NCBI RefSeq assembly: GCF_918741295.1
Contig: NZ_CAKKNB010000002.1
Coordinates: 930,001-994,000 of the forward strand
Origin: Aquabacterium sp. CECT 9606
Lineage (GTDB): Bacteria > Pseudomonadota > Gammaproteobacteria > Burkholderiales > Burkholderiaceae_C
Reading direction: 5' to 3'
Length of the DNA: 64,000 nucleotides
Position 1 is the stretch's first letter; every line of letters starts with the position of its first letter. Below, one piece after another: positions 1-8,205 of the stretch. Made by a program: the position numbers and the translations under genes. The notes below the pieces were generated by a model that made no database searches, was not told where the DNA came from, and saw only the letters and a list, made by a program, of their open reading frames with translations.

Positions 1-38
1 CGGGGCTTCGCCATGGCCAGCCCGCAAGTGACTTTGAG

Positions 39-52
39 CTGACATTGATCAA
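39..52 (+). promoter_or_regulatory. FixK/FNR-type box upstream of the DksA-like gene
   Basis: CTGACATTGATCAA matches TTGAT-N4-ATCAA at 8 of 10 positions; the right half-site is perfect and the left has C for the first T. It ends 74 bases before the ATG at 127, a spacing close to that of the other boxes in the first 30 kb. It is the weakest box against the FixK2 form because the first T is missing. Confidence 0.45.
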
Positions 53-126
53 GTCCGATGGCCTCTGCCCGGCAAAAAATGGCGCCTTATCAGTGACCAA
101 TGGCTTGTGCCGAACGGAACTTGAAG

Positions 127-492
127 ATGGATCTGCCCACCCAAAATCATTTGACAACCTTGCGCAGTCTCTTGACCTACCGCCTGCATGAATTGGAGTC
201 GGATATCAATGCAGCGCAGGTTCATGACACGGCCGTCTCCGTTGAGCCAAGCGAGGTGCGGGATCGTCAAGATGAAGCCGTGCGCGCCCAGACTGGCGAA
301 ATCGACGAGGCGCAAGAGCGGCGCGACATGGAGGAGATCGGCTTGGTCAAAGCCGCCTTGCATCGCCTGGATACCGGCACGTATGGCGGTTGCCTGGACT
401 GCGGGGCGGATATCGGGCTTCAACGTTTGCTGGTGCAACCGGCTGCTTCTCGATGCGCAGCATGCCAGGCTGCACGCGAGCAATCAAAGTAG
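127..492 (+). CDS. DksA/TraR-family zinc-finger RNA polymerase-binding protein
   Basis: This 121-residue protein has a predicted coiled coil (about residues 8-80) and a C-terminal four-cysteine zinc finger (C89-x2-C92 and C110-x2-C113). DksA-family proteins enter the secondary channel of RNA polymerase and adjust transcription together with ppGpp. The coiled-coil tip carries D46-R-Q-D49-E-A51, which fits the DxxDxA motif needed for activity in DksA. At about 120 residues it is shorter than classical DksA (about 150). An in-frame ATG at 100 would add nine residues; 127 is preferred because the domain begins there, but no strong ribosome site decides it. It is the first gene of a likely operon with phaB 26 bases downstream, and a FixK-type box lies upstream. 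Confidence 0.85.
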   Translation: MDLPTQNHLTTLRSLLTYRLHELESDINAAQVHDTAVSVEPSEVRDRQDEAVRAQTGEIDEAQERRDMEEIGLVKAALHRLDTGTYGGCLDCGADIGLQRLLVQPAASRCAACQAAREQSK

Positions 493-518
493 CTTCAGAC
501 GGGCTGGAAGGAGCCGAC

Positions 519-1265
519 ATGTCGAGTGCAAAGATAGCCGCTGTCACGGGCGGCATGGGTGGCTTGGGAGAGGCCATCTGTCGTCGTCTGGCGGACGATG
601 GTTTCAAAGTGGTAGCACTGCATTCACCCGCCAACGATCGTGTGACGGCATGGCTTGAACGCCAGGTGGCAGATGGTTATGGCTTTGGGTCGGTGGAAGT
701 GGATGTGAAGCATTTCCAGTCTTGCCAGGACGCGGTGGCGAAGATCCGTGCGGATCATGGACCAGTGTCCGTGTTGGTCAACAACGCTGGCATCACGAGC
801 GATGCGTCGTTCAGAAAGATGGGCCCTGAGGTTTGGGACACCGTCTTGCGCACCAACCTCGATTCGGTGTTCAACATGACCAAGCAGGTGATCGAAGACA
901 TGATCACGCTGGGTTGGGGTCGGGTGATCAACATCTCGTCGGTGAATGGTCAGCGAGGCGCCTTTGGTCAGGCGAACTATGCGGCGTCGAAGGCGGGAAT
1001 CCATGGCTTCACAAAGACACTTGCGTTGGAGTTCGCCAAAAAGAACATCACGGTGAACACCGTGTCGCCGGGCTACTTGCGCACAAACATGGTTGCGAAA
1101 GTTCCTGAACAAGTGATGAACGAGCGCATCCTGCCCGAGATTCCAGTGGGGCGCCTGGGGCAGCCGGCCGAAGTCGCTCAGCTGGTCTCCTATCTGGCGT
1201 CCGATGGCGCGGCGTTCGTGACTGGTGCAAATCTGGCGATCAACGGCGGGCAACACATGTACTGA
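519..1265 (+). CDS. phaB: acetoacetyl-CoA reductase (PhaB)
   Basis: This short-chain dehydrogenase of 248 residues should reduce acetoacetyl-CoA to (R)-3-hydroxybutyryl-CoA with NADPH, the second step of polyhydroxybutyrate synthesis. Visible motifs are the nucleotide-binding TGGMGGLG (residues 10-17), NNAG (88-91), the catalytic tyrosine-lysine pair in YAASK (Y154, K158), and the C-terminal TGANLAINGGQHM typical of PhaB. The start at 519 follows a strong GGAAGGAG site; upstream in-frame codons overlap the preceding gene and are not credible. A thiolase partner is encoded at 5371, but no PHB synthase is in the window. The gene lies between a DksA-like protein and a class II ribonucleotide reductase, a stress-type grouping unlike the usual phaCAB operon. 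Confidence 0.92.
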   Translation: MSSAKIAAVTGGMGGLGEAICRRLADDGFKVVALHSPANDRVTAWLERQVADGYGFGSVEVDVKHFQSCQDAVAKIRADHGPVSVLVNNAGITSDASFRKMGPEVWDTVLRTNLDSVFNMTKQVIEDMITLGWGRVINISSVNGQRGAFGQANYAASKAGIHGFTKTLALEFAKKNITVNTVSPGYLRTNMVAKVPEQVMNERILPEIPVGRLGQPAEVAQLVSYLASDGAAFVTGANLAINGGQHMY

Positions 1266-1301
1266 CCTGTGGGCATGTCACGCAAACCAAGGAGCTTTGC
1301 A

Positions 1302-3026
1302 ATGCCATGTCATCTTTCCGAACAGGCGGTGTGCAGAGATGTTCTGCTTCGCCGGTATACGCAGGCCGGAGAGTTCTGCGTGGATCATGTTCTAGGCCGG
1401 GTGGCCAGCGCACTGAGTGCGCTGGAGGCGCCTGATCAGCGCACGCGCTGGCATGACAGGTTTCTCTGGGCATTGCGCCGCGGGCTGGTGCCGGCAGGGC
1501 GAATCCTGGCGGGTGCGGGGGCAGTTCCTCATGCCATGCTCATCAACTGCTTCGTTCTGCCGATCAAGGAGCCGTCGGGCTTGGGAGCCACGATGGCCGA
1601 TGCCTTGACCACCTTGCGCATGGGCGGCGGAGTCGGGTACGACTTCTCCGGGCTGGCGCCATCCGCTTCTTTGTTGAAGGCCATGCGCGAGCTGGACGAC
1701 GCCTGTGGCACATTGAGCCGTGGCCGGGTTCGACCGGGGGCACAAATGGGCGTGCTGCGTTGCGATCACCCCGACATCCTGTCGTTCGTCCATGCCAAGG
1801 ACGCGGCGGAATTGCCGACATTCAATCTCTCGGTGGCGGTCTCCGATGCCTTCATGCGGGCTGTTGAGGCGGATGCTTGCATCGAGTTGTTGCACGCATC
1901 AGAACCCAGGGGAGGCAGGCAGGACTTTCCAAGTGAAAGTGGCCTGTGGGCCGATCGCATTGTGCGCGCTCGTGTGTTGTGGCAGGCCATCATGGAGTCG
2001 TCCTATGACCATGGGGAACCTGGTTTGCTGTTCATTGATCGCATCAATGAAGACAACAATCTTTCTTTTTGTGAGCAGATCAGTGCCACCAACCCCTGCG
2101 CCGAACAGCCTTTGCCGCCCTATGGGGCTTGCTGCCTCGCCTCCCTTGACCTGACCCGGTTGGTGCTTGATCCGTTCCAGCCCGATGCCCGTTTCAACCA
2201 GTCTGGCATGGCGGAACTGGTCAAAGTGGCGGTTCGCTTGCTGGACAACGTCCTGGACCTGACCGACTGGCCCTTGAACGCTCAAATGGCGGAGGCACGG
2301 CTCAAGAGGCGCATCGGTCTTGGCATCACAGGGCTGGGTGATGCGCTGGTGATGCTGGGACTGCGTTACGACACCGCGCAGGCGCGCCAAGAGGTTGCTC
2401 GGTGGATGAGAACAATGAGAGACACCGCCTATACAGCATCTTCGAATCTGGCCGCCGAGCGTGGTGCCTTCCCGCTGTTTCAAGCCGACGAATTTCTGAG
2501 GGCCCCTCACTTCTCGTCCCGATTGCCAAACGACATTCAGGATGCCGTGCGTCATCACGGCCTGCGTCATTCCCATTTGCTGGCTGTGGCACCGGCTGGG
2601 TCGATCAGCCTTGCCATGTGCGACAACGTGAGCAGTGGCATTGAGCCTGTGTTTGCCTGGCAGATGCAGCGCAACGTGCGAGGTGACGATGGAAGTACGC
2701 ACCTCTTGACGGTGGAGGATCATGCCTGGCGCCTTTACCGGCGGGTCAAAGGGATTGAAGCGGCGTTACCACCCGCTTTCGTGACGGCCCACGAAGTGGC
2801 GCCAGCTGACCACGTGGCCATGGTCGGTGCCATCGCGCCCTTCGTGGATGGGGGAATTTCCAAGACGGTCAATGTTCCCGAGGATCTACCCTTGTCGGAG
2901 TTTGAAAAGATCCATATGCAAGCCTGGAAATCCGGGCTGAAAAGTTTGACTGCCTACAGAACGAATTCCACTCTGCCCCCGACGTTGAGAGCCTTGCCAA
3001 ATTGCCATCAAAAACTGTCATGCTGA
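1302..3026 (+). CDS. nrdJ: adenosylcobalamin-dependent (class II) ribonucleotide reductase
   Basis: The protein (574 residues) belongs to the glycyl/thiyl-radical ribonucleotide reductase superfamily and should make deoxyribonucleotides with a B12 cofactor, without needing oxygen. The key residues are visible: first redox cysteine C83 in LINCFVLP, the radical site NPCAEQ (N264, C266, E268) and the second redox cysteine C277 in YGACCLASLDL. No ATP-cone precedes the catalytic barrel. The C-terminus stops soon after the barrel, ending CHQKLSC, so the long cysteine-rich tail of many class II enzymes is absent or minimal. ATG 1302 follows AAGGAG by 7 bases and is preferred over GTG 1269. It sits 36 bases after phaB. 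An oxygen-independent enzyme fits the low-oxygen regulatory context. Confidence 0.88.
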   Translation: MPCHLSEQAVCRDVLLRRYTQAGEFCVDHVLGRVASALSALEAPDQRTRWHDRFLWALRRGLVPAGRILAGAGAVPHAMLINCFVLPIKEPSGLGATMADALTTLRMGGGVGYDFSGLAPSASLLKAMRELDDACGTLSRGRVRPGAQMGVLRCDHPDILSFVHAKDAAELPTFNLSVAVSDAFMRAVEADACIELLHASEPRGGRQDFPSESGLWADRIVRARVLWQAIMESSYDHGEPGLLFIDRINEDNNLSFCEQISATNPCAEQPLPPYGACCLASLDLTRLVLDPFQPDARFNQSGMAELVKVAVRLLDNVLDLTDWPLNAQMAEARLKRRIGLGITGLGDALVMLGLRYDTAQARQEVARWMRTMRDTAYTASSNLAAERGAFPLFQADEFLRAPHFSSRLPNDIQDAVRHHGLRHSHLLAVAPAGSISLAMCDNVSSGIEPVFAWQMQRNVRGDDGSTHLLTVEDHAWRLYRRVKGIEAALPPAFVTAHEVAPADHVAMVGAIAPFVDGGISKTVNVPEDLPLSEFEKIHMQAWKSGLKSLTAYRTNSTLPPTLRALPNCHQKLSC

Positions 3027-3040
3027 ATCAATGCAGGGAA

Positions 3041-4528
3041 ATGTTTGAGATGGAGCTCAAACTCGCGGCTGCTGCCGTCCATAAAAACAGCCTGCTTCAG
3101 GCACTGGCATTGGACCTCGTGCCCAAGACTTCGCACCGGGCGTGCTACTTCGACACGGCGGCCAGGCAACTGGCCGCCAAGGGTTTGCTGCTGGCGTTGG
3201 TTTTCGAAGATGGCGCCTGGCGCCAGACCCTGAGCTTGTCTGATGGCTGGACGAGCAAAGCGCCCATCGATCTTGTGCTCCTTCAGGAGCACAACGGGAA
3301 GGATGTCCCCGCCGCAGACCTTGAAAGGCACCGGTCAAAGCTCGCCACTCACGCATTGAAAAGGGCCCTCCACTGGCGTGCAGGTGAGCCAGCGCCCACC
3401 TTGATCGAACAGTTTGTGGTGACGTGCGACCGCCGCATGCAAGACATGGAGGCCGGGCAGGGTCGCTTTCGGATCCTGGTGGACATGGGCATCATCCGTG
3501 CTCAGGGCACTGCATGGCCGTGGTGTGAAGTCGTCATGAAGCTGGATTCGAGCGATGGACTTGAGCACATGTTTGCGCTGGCCCGGCGCCTCGTGCATGA
3601 CCACGGCATGTGCCTAGGCATGGCCGACCCGGCGATGAGAGGACTGAACCTCATCGGCTCATCAAGGTCGCCCATCGCTTCATTGGCCGACCCCGTCAGG
3701 TTGGATGTGGCTGGTGATACCCCTCAGCAGTTTCAAGCCATGGTCAGGAATGGCCTGGAGCACATCCTGCGCAACACACGCGAGTTCGCCAATCAGCAGT
3801 GTGAGGGGGAGCAGATTCACCAATTGCGAGTTGGGATCAGGCGGCTGCGGACTTTGCTGACGGAAGTCGGTTCTTCGTGCGACGGCGTGAATCCCGCTTG
3901 GCAGGTTTCTCTGGCAAGGGTCTTTCGCAAGCTTGGTGCTCAGCGGGATCAGGATCTGCTTGGCGAGCTTCAAAGGAAGATGCAGGAGGCAGGCGCGCCC
4001 GAGTGCTTGACCAGACCTGCCTTGCAGCCAACCGCATCGGTGTTGCGCGATGCCGTTCGCGCCCCGGATTTCCAAACCGTGCTGATTGACTTGCTGTTCT
4101 TCAGCGTCTGCCCATCAACCACGCCATCCGTGCAGGCCCAGCCTTTGCGCAAGTTGCTGAAGCGGCGCCTTGAAACACTGCACCGCAAGGTCTTGTCCGA
4201 CGGGAAGCGCTTTGCATCGCTGCCCGAAGCTCGGCAGCATCGGGCTCGAAAGCGATTGAAGCGGTTGCGCTATCTGAGCGAGTTCGCCAGGCCGCTTTTC
4301 AAACGAGGCAAGGTCGATCGCTACCTCGAAGCCCTGCGCCCCGCACAAGATGCTCTGGGCGCATACAACGACCGCATCATGGGGTTGACCGCGTGGCGCA
4401 GGCTTGCGAAGACAGATGCGCATGCCTGGTTCGCCGTCGGCTGGCTTTCCGCCGGCCGGGATCAAGCAACGAAGGCGTGTCAGACGGCTCTCCACGAGAT
4501 CGACAAGGTCCCCCGGTTCTGGTCTTGA
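3041..4528 (+). CDS. CYTH-CHAD domain protein
   Basis: The product (495 residues) has an N-terminal CYTH-like domain (about 1-200) and a C-terminal CHAD domain (about 220-495). CYTH enzymes hydrolyse triphosphates, and CHAD is a histidine-rich helical domain linked to polyphosphate granules. The CYTH signature ExExK is present as EMELK, which requires a start at or before 3041 and rules out the later ATG at 3050. The following strand, normally rich in arginines (LRLR type), reads LLLALVF, so triphosphatase activity may be lost. CHAD shows the repeated HxxRxxxRRLR-like pattern in HQLRVGIRRLRTLL and again in RKRLKRLRYL. The ribosome site AGGG is only two bases before the ATG; an ATG at 3020 overlapping the end of nrdJ is an alternative. 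Confidence 0.82.
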   Translation: MFEMELKLAAAAVHKNSLLQALALDLVPKTSHRACYFDTAARQLAAKGLLLALVFEDGAWRQTLSLSDGWTSKAPIDLVLLQEHNGKDVPAADLERHRSKLATHALKRALHWRAGEPAPTLIEQFVVTCDRRMQDMEAGQGRFRILVDMGIIRAQGTAWPWCEVVMKLDSSDGLEHMFALARRLVHDHGMCLGMADPAMRGLNLIGSSRSPIASLADPVRLDVAGDTPQQFQAMVRNGLEHILRNTREFANQQCEGEQIHQLRVGIRRLRTLLTEVGSSCDGVNPAWQVSLARVFRKLGAQRDQDLLGELQRKMQEAGAPECLTRPALQPTASVLRDAVRAPDFQTVLIDLLFFSVCPSTTPSVQAQPLRKLLKRRLETLHRKVLSDGKRFASLPEARQHRARKRLKRLRYLSEFARPLFKRGKVDRYLEALRPAQDALGAYNDRIMGLTAWRRLAKTDAHAWFAVGWLSAGRDQATKACQTALHEIDKVPRFWS

Positions 4529-4529
4529 G

Positions 4530-4543
4530 TTGATTCACATCAA
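4530..4543 (+). promoter_or_regulatory. perfect FNR/FixK box
   Basis: TTGATTCACATCAA matches TTGAT-N4-ATCAA at all 10 positions. It begins two bases after the stop codon of the CYTH-CHAD gene and lies 111 bases before the ATG at 4655, in the only sizeable gap of the left gene cluster. It probably starts a second transcription unit (small protein, cysteine-rich protein, thiolase, kinase-like fusion). Confidence 0.75.
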
Positions 4544-4654
4544 GGCACGCGGCTGCGGATTTAAAACAATGAAAACACGGCAGCAAATCGCGTTGCCGAT
4601 TGTGCAAAGCCCCAGCCGGGGTGACCAGATTTCTCATCAAGCAAAGGTTCTCAC

Positions 4655-4951
4655 ATGTCCACAAGCAAATTCGAGTATGTCGTGTCGGGGGTTGATCTGA
4701 ACGACGAGCAGAAGGCCATGGTGTCTAACGCCATCGCGGCGGCTGTCAGTCATGCTTTGTTGGGTTCCACGTCTCAGGTTGGTGCGGCTCCGGGCGGTGC
4801 AACATCGGCTCCAGCGCAAGTGCTGGCGAAGGGCAAGGTGTGGGGTGCGTTCGGAGGAGGGCATGGACCGATCAATGGCGGACGGCTGATCTTCGCGGCC
4901 ACGGCTGCCGAGGTGGCCGAGCTGGCCAAAGGCGTGAAGCTTGGCCATTGA
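4655..4951 (+). CDS. small unknown protein, helical start and glycine-rich end
   Basis: I do not recognise this 98-residue protein. Residues 1-38 look like a soluble helical segment with several acidic residues. Residues 39-60 are rich in Ala, Gly, Ser and Thr, and a glycine-rich stretch GAFGGGHGPINGG (about 64-76) is followed by a short helical tail ending GVKLGH. There is no signal peptide, membrane segment or cysteine. The start at 4655 has only a weak ribosome site. It is the first gene after a perfect FNR/FixK box and lies 12 bases before a cysteine-rich unknown protein, which suggests they act together. A precursor-peptide role is conceivable from the shape, but no modification enzyme is nearby. 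Confidence 0.65.
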   Translation: MSTSKFEYVVSGVDLNDEQKAMVSNAIAAAVSHALLGSTSQVGAAPGGATSAPAQVLAKGKVWGAFGGGHGPINGGRLIFAATAAEVAELAKGVKLGH

Positions 4952-4963
4952 CTCGGAGGCACC

Positions 4964-5374
4964 GTGGCGCTTGCAAAGCAACTGACTTGTCCGAACGCTC
5001 CACCTGAGCCCGGCGCCGCGATCATTGGCGTGGTACAGGCTGGTGGGCAGATCGCCTACATCTCTCCCAGCATTCCTCTGACGCGGGACCTGGTGATGTC
5101 TTTCCAAGAAAAGCACATCGAGTTGGAGAACCGTTTGAGGGTGGCGGGGCCGTGCAGTGCTGCAGACTGCGTCCAGTGGGGCCAAGGCCGATGCAGCCTG
5201 GTCGACAAGGTCGTGGCTGACGCGGCACTGCCCCATACCTTGCCCTCAAATGGCTTGCCTCGCTGCGGCATCCGCCAGACCTGCCGCTGGTTTTTTCAAA
5301 ACGATGTGCGGGCTTGCCACGCCTGTCCAGAGGTTGTCCGCAAGCCTGCGCAGTTGTACATGGAGAAATCATGA
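4964..5374 (+). CDS. cysteine-rich unknown protein, possible metal-binding
   Basis: This 136-residue protein starts with GTG at 4964, behind a clear CGGAGG site 4 bases upstream. It is not recognised. The second half carries a patterned cysteine set: PCSAADCVQWGQGRC, then RCGIRQTC, then ACHAC, seven cysteines in three groups. Their spacing (Cx4Cx7C, Cx5C, Cx2C) looks like a zinc or iron-sulfur site rather than random cysteines. There is no signal peptide, so the site would be cytoplasmic. Its stop codon overlaps the thiolase start (ATGA), so it is translationally coupled to phaA. The upstream 98-residue protein is its likely partner. Confidence 0.65.
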   Translation: MALAKQLTCPNAPPEPGAAIIGVVQAGGQIAYISPSIPLTRDLVMSFQEKHIELENRLRVAGPCSAADCVQWGQGRCSLVDKVVADAALPHTLPSNGLPRCGIRQTCRWFFQNDVRACHACPEVVRKPAQLYMEKS

Positions 5375-6558
5375 GTTCAATCAATGTGGTTATCTGTCAG
5401 GCAGTTCGAACCGCCATCGGGACCTTTGGCTGCACGCTCAAGGACATGCCAGCGCCTGATCTCGGCGCGCTCGTGGTCAGACGCTGCGTGGACAAGCTGG
5501 ATCCGGTAGGGCGGCAAATTGACGGACTGATCATGGGCCAGGTGATTCAGGCGGGCGGCAAGATGAATCCGGCACGCCAGGCGGGCATTTCCGCAGGCCT
5601 GTCGGCAAACGTCCCGGCGATGACCGTCAACCGCGTTTGCGGGTCAGGTGCACAGGCCATCCTCAGCTCGGCCATGGAGATCTGGGCTGGGGTCGGCAAG
5701 GCCTTTGTCGCTGGTGGCATGGAGAACATGGACCGGGCGCCCTACCTGCTGCCGCAAGGGAGGTGGGGCGCGCGCATGGGTGATGCACTGTTGCTGGACA
5801 GCATGCTCCACGATGGCCTGCACGACGCCTTCAGTGGCAGGCATTCAGGATGGCATACCGAAGAGGTCGCGTCGTTGCACCACATCACCAGGGAAGAGCA
5901 GGACCAGTGGGCCTTGCGTTCACAGCAACGCTTCTCTACCGCGCAGTCGCTCGGGAAGTTCGACGCCGAGATCGTGCCTGTGCGCATCCCGGGCAAGAAA
6001 GCCGAGGTGGTGTTCCAGAAAGACGAGCACAACCGGGCCGACCTGACCTTGGAAATGCTTTCGAGGCTCAAACCGGCCTTCAAGGAGGGCGGCACCATCA
6101 CGGCAGGCAACGCACCTGGTCTGAACTCTGGTGCCGCCGCCATGATCGTTGCGGAGCAAGGGTGGGCCGAGCAGGCTGGGCTCAGGCCCATGGCACGTCT
6201 GGCCGGGCATGGCGTGACAGCGCTGGAGCCAGGTTTGTTCGCTTTGGGGCCGGTGGCCGCCATCCGGCTGGCCTTGGCACGTGCTGGCTGGCGGCCGGAG
6301 GATGTGGATCGCTATGAGATCAACGAGGCCTTTGCTGCCGTCACGTTGGCCTGCATCAAGGAGCTTGAGCTTCGGGCCGAGATCGTCAATGTGGAGGGTG
6401 GTGCCATCGCGCACGGGCATCCCATTGGCGCTACTGGCGCCGTATTGGTGACCAGGCTGCTGCACGCCATGCAGCGTGAAAAGCTTCGGCGCGGCGTGGT
6501 GGCCCTGTGCATTGGTGGAGGACAAGGCATAGCGCTGGCGCTGGAGGCCATGGCCTGA
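5371..6558 (+). CDS. phaA: acetyl-CoA C-acetyltransferase (thiolase, PhaA type)
   Basis: This 395-residue thiolase condenses two acetyl-CoA to acetoacetyl-CoA, the substrate of the PhaB encoded at 519. It shows the acyl-accepting cysteine in NRVCGSGAQAI (C90), the NEAFA motif, the active-site histidine in GGAIAHGHPIGATGA and the C-terminal catalytic cysteine in CIGGGQG. The length is normal for the family. ATG 5371 overlaps the stop of the preceding gene by four bases (ATGA) and follows GGAG, so it is preferred to the upstream codon at 5314. Degradative thiolases look similar, and the PHB assignment rests on the nearby phaB. Confidence 0.9.
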   Translation: MSSINVVICQAVRTAIGTFGCTLKDMPAPDLGALVVRRCVDKLDPVGRQIDGLIMGQVIQAGGKMNPARQAGISAGLSANVPAMTVNRVCGSGAQAILSSAMEIWAGVGKAFVAGGMENMDRAPYLLPQGRWGARMGDALLLDSMLHDGLHDAFSGRHSGWHTEEVASLHHITREEQDQWALRSQQRFSTAQSLGKFDAEIVPVRIPGKKAEVVFQKDEHNRADLTLEMLSRLKPAFKEGGTITAGNAPGLNSGAAAMIVAEQGWAEQAGLRPMARLAGHGVTALEPGLFALGPVAAIRLALARAGWRPEDVDRYEINEAFAAVTLACIKELELRAEIVNVEGGAIAHGHPIGATGAVLVTRLLHAMQREKLRRGVVALCIGGGQGIALALEAMA

Positions 6559-6567
6559 TCGTCGCCC

Positions 6568-8157
6568 GTGAAAACCATGGACCGTGCTGGGCAAACTCCT
6601 GAACATGTGCAGGGTTTGCAGCGCCTGCTGGAACGCAAGGCCGGGCATGCGGTGGAGCTGCATGAAACGCACATCTCGTGGGTGCTGGTCGACGATGACT
6701 TCGCCTACAAGCTCAGAAAAAACGTCAAACTTCCATTTGTGGATTTCAGCACGCTGGCGGCCCGCCGGGAGGACTGTCAGAAGGAGGTGACGCTGAACCG
6801 AAGGTGGGCTCCGCATTTCTACCTCGGGGTGATCGAAGTCCATGGCGACGATGTGCTTCCCGGATGGGATGGTCCCGGGGAGGTGGTCGATTGCGCCGTG
6901 CTCATGAAGCGGCTTCCGAAGGGTTCGTTGTTGAAGGATCTCCTAGCCGCGTCGCGGGTAGAAAGAGATGACATGGCATCCCTGGCGAGGACCATCGCTG
7001 ATGTCCATGAGGCGGCTCCCATCGCTGACATGTTGAGCCCGGCATCGTGCGCCAAGGGCGTGGGAGCCGTCTTGTCAAGCGTTCTGGATCAGCTGCAGCG
7101 GTCTCCACTGGACGGCGCCGATGCACGGTGTTTGGAGGGCATCAGGGCCTGGGTGGACGATGAGTTGAAGCGCAGTTTGCCTTGGGTCGAGGCAAGAGCA
7201 CTGGGCGGCATGGTCAGGGACTGCCACGGTGATCTCCACTTGGGTAACGTCGCCCGCACAGACGAAGGATGGCTGTTGTTCGATGGCCTGGAATTCGACG
7301 ATGGATTGCGCAGAGTGGACGTCATGAGCGACTTGGCGTTCCTGACCATGGACCTGAAGGTTCACGGCTGCCAGGAGTTGGCGTTCGCCCTTCTGGATGC
7401 CTATCTGCAGCACACGGGGGACTATGAGGGCGTCAGGCTCCTTCACCTGTACGAAATTCATCGGGCGCTCGTTCGCCTCTTGGTGGTCAGAATGCGGGGG
7501 CAGAACGCTGACCTGCCGTCGGGCGATGCCTACCGGTCATTCATCGCGGCATCCATGGGCATGGGGTCCCGTGGTCAGCCTTGTCTCGTGCTCATGCATG
7601 GTCTGTCCGGGTCGGGTAAATCCAAGCTCTCGGCAGACATCGCCGTCAGCTTGCCTGCGGTGCGCGCTCGTTCAGATGTGGAGCGCAAACGCCTCTTCGG
7701 TCTTACAGAGTTCGCTGATTCAAAAGCAATCCAACTGGACATCTATTCAGCGCATGCCAACGAGCGAACCTTGAAGCGACTGGCCGATTGCGCAGAATGG
7801 GCGCTGCAAGGGGGCTGGTCTTTCATCGCCGACGCCACCTTCCTTCGACAGGCGGATCGCGATTGTTTCAGAGAGCTTGCCCAGCGGACGCACAGCGGCT
7901 TCACCATCGTGCATTGCGAGGCCGATCTGGAAAGCCTTTGCCGAAGAACACGTGAACGTGGCGCAGCGGCAATGGATGCATCGGAAGCGACGGAGTCTGT
8001 GATCTGGCACCAGATTGCATCTGCCGAACACTTGCGCCCAGACGAGCTTGGGTGCGCTTTGACAGCCTGCACCGAACGGCAGATCAGTTCAGCGGGCATC
8101 GCAGCACTCTGCCAGGGGATTCTTTCTCGGCCAGGTTTTGGTGGCCGCGGCAAATGA
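6568..8157 (+). CDS. aminoglycoside phosphotransferase-like domain fused to P-loop kinase-like domain
   Basis: This 529-residue protein begins with GTG at 6568, nine bases after phaA. The N-terminal part (to about residue 330) resembles the phosphotransferase fold, with the catalytic-loop motif CHGDLHLGN near residue 220 and FDGLEFDD after it. The C-terminal part has a Walker A motif GLSGSGKS near residue 348 and resembles small zeta-toxin/gluconate-kinase-type ATPases. This COG2187-COG0645 fusion recurs in proteobacteria with stress genes, but its substrate is unknown to me. It appears to be the last gene of the unit that starts after the box at 4530. Confidence 0.75.
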   Translation: MKTMDRAGQTPEHVQGLQRLLERKAGHAVELHETHISWVLVDDDFAYKLRKNVKLPFVDFSTLAARREDCQKEVTLNRRWAPHFYLGVIEVHGDDVLPGWDGPGEVVDCAVLMKRLPKGSLLKDLLAASRVERDDMASLARTIADVHEAAPIADMLSPASCAKGVGAVLSSVLDQLQRSPLDGADARCLEGIRAWVDDELKRSLPWVEARALGGMVRDCHGDLHLGNVARTDEGWLLFDGLEFDDGLRRVDVMSDLAFLTMDLKVHGCQELAFALLDAYLQHTGDYEGVRLLHLYEIHRALVRLLVVRMRGQNADLPSGDAYRSFIAASMGMGSRGQPCLVLMHGLSGSGKSKLSADIAVSLPAVRARSDVERKRLFGLTEFADSKAIQLDIYSAHANERTLKRLADCAEWALQGGWSFIADATFLRQADRDCFRELAQRTHSGFTIVHCEADLESLCRRTRERGAAAMDASEATESVIWHQIASAEHLRPDELGCALTACTERQISSAGIAALCQGILSRPGFGGRGK

Positions 8158-8183
8158 TGAGAAAAGCCAGCGCGCCCAGGATG

Positions 8184-8205
8184 TCCTAACGCATGTCCAT
8201 TAGGA
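8184..8205. terminator. weak inverted repeat between convergent genes
   Basis: TCCTAA (8184-8189) and TTAGGA (8200-8205) form a 6-bp stem with a 10-base loop between the kinase-like gene and the convergent flavodoxin-like gene, whose stop codon lies inside the repeat. There is no T-run. Confidence 0.25.

Noticed and set aside
49..483. Long minus-strand frame over the DksA-like gene
   Set aside because: It is antisense to a gene with a clear zinc finger and conserved motifs, and its own product shows no domain.
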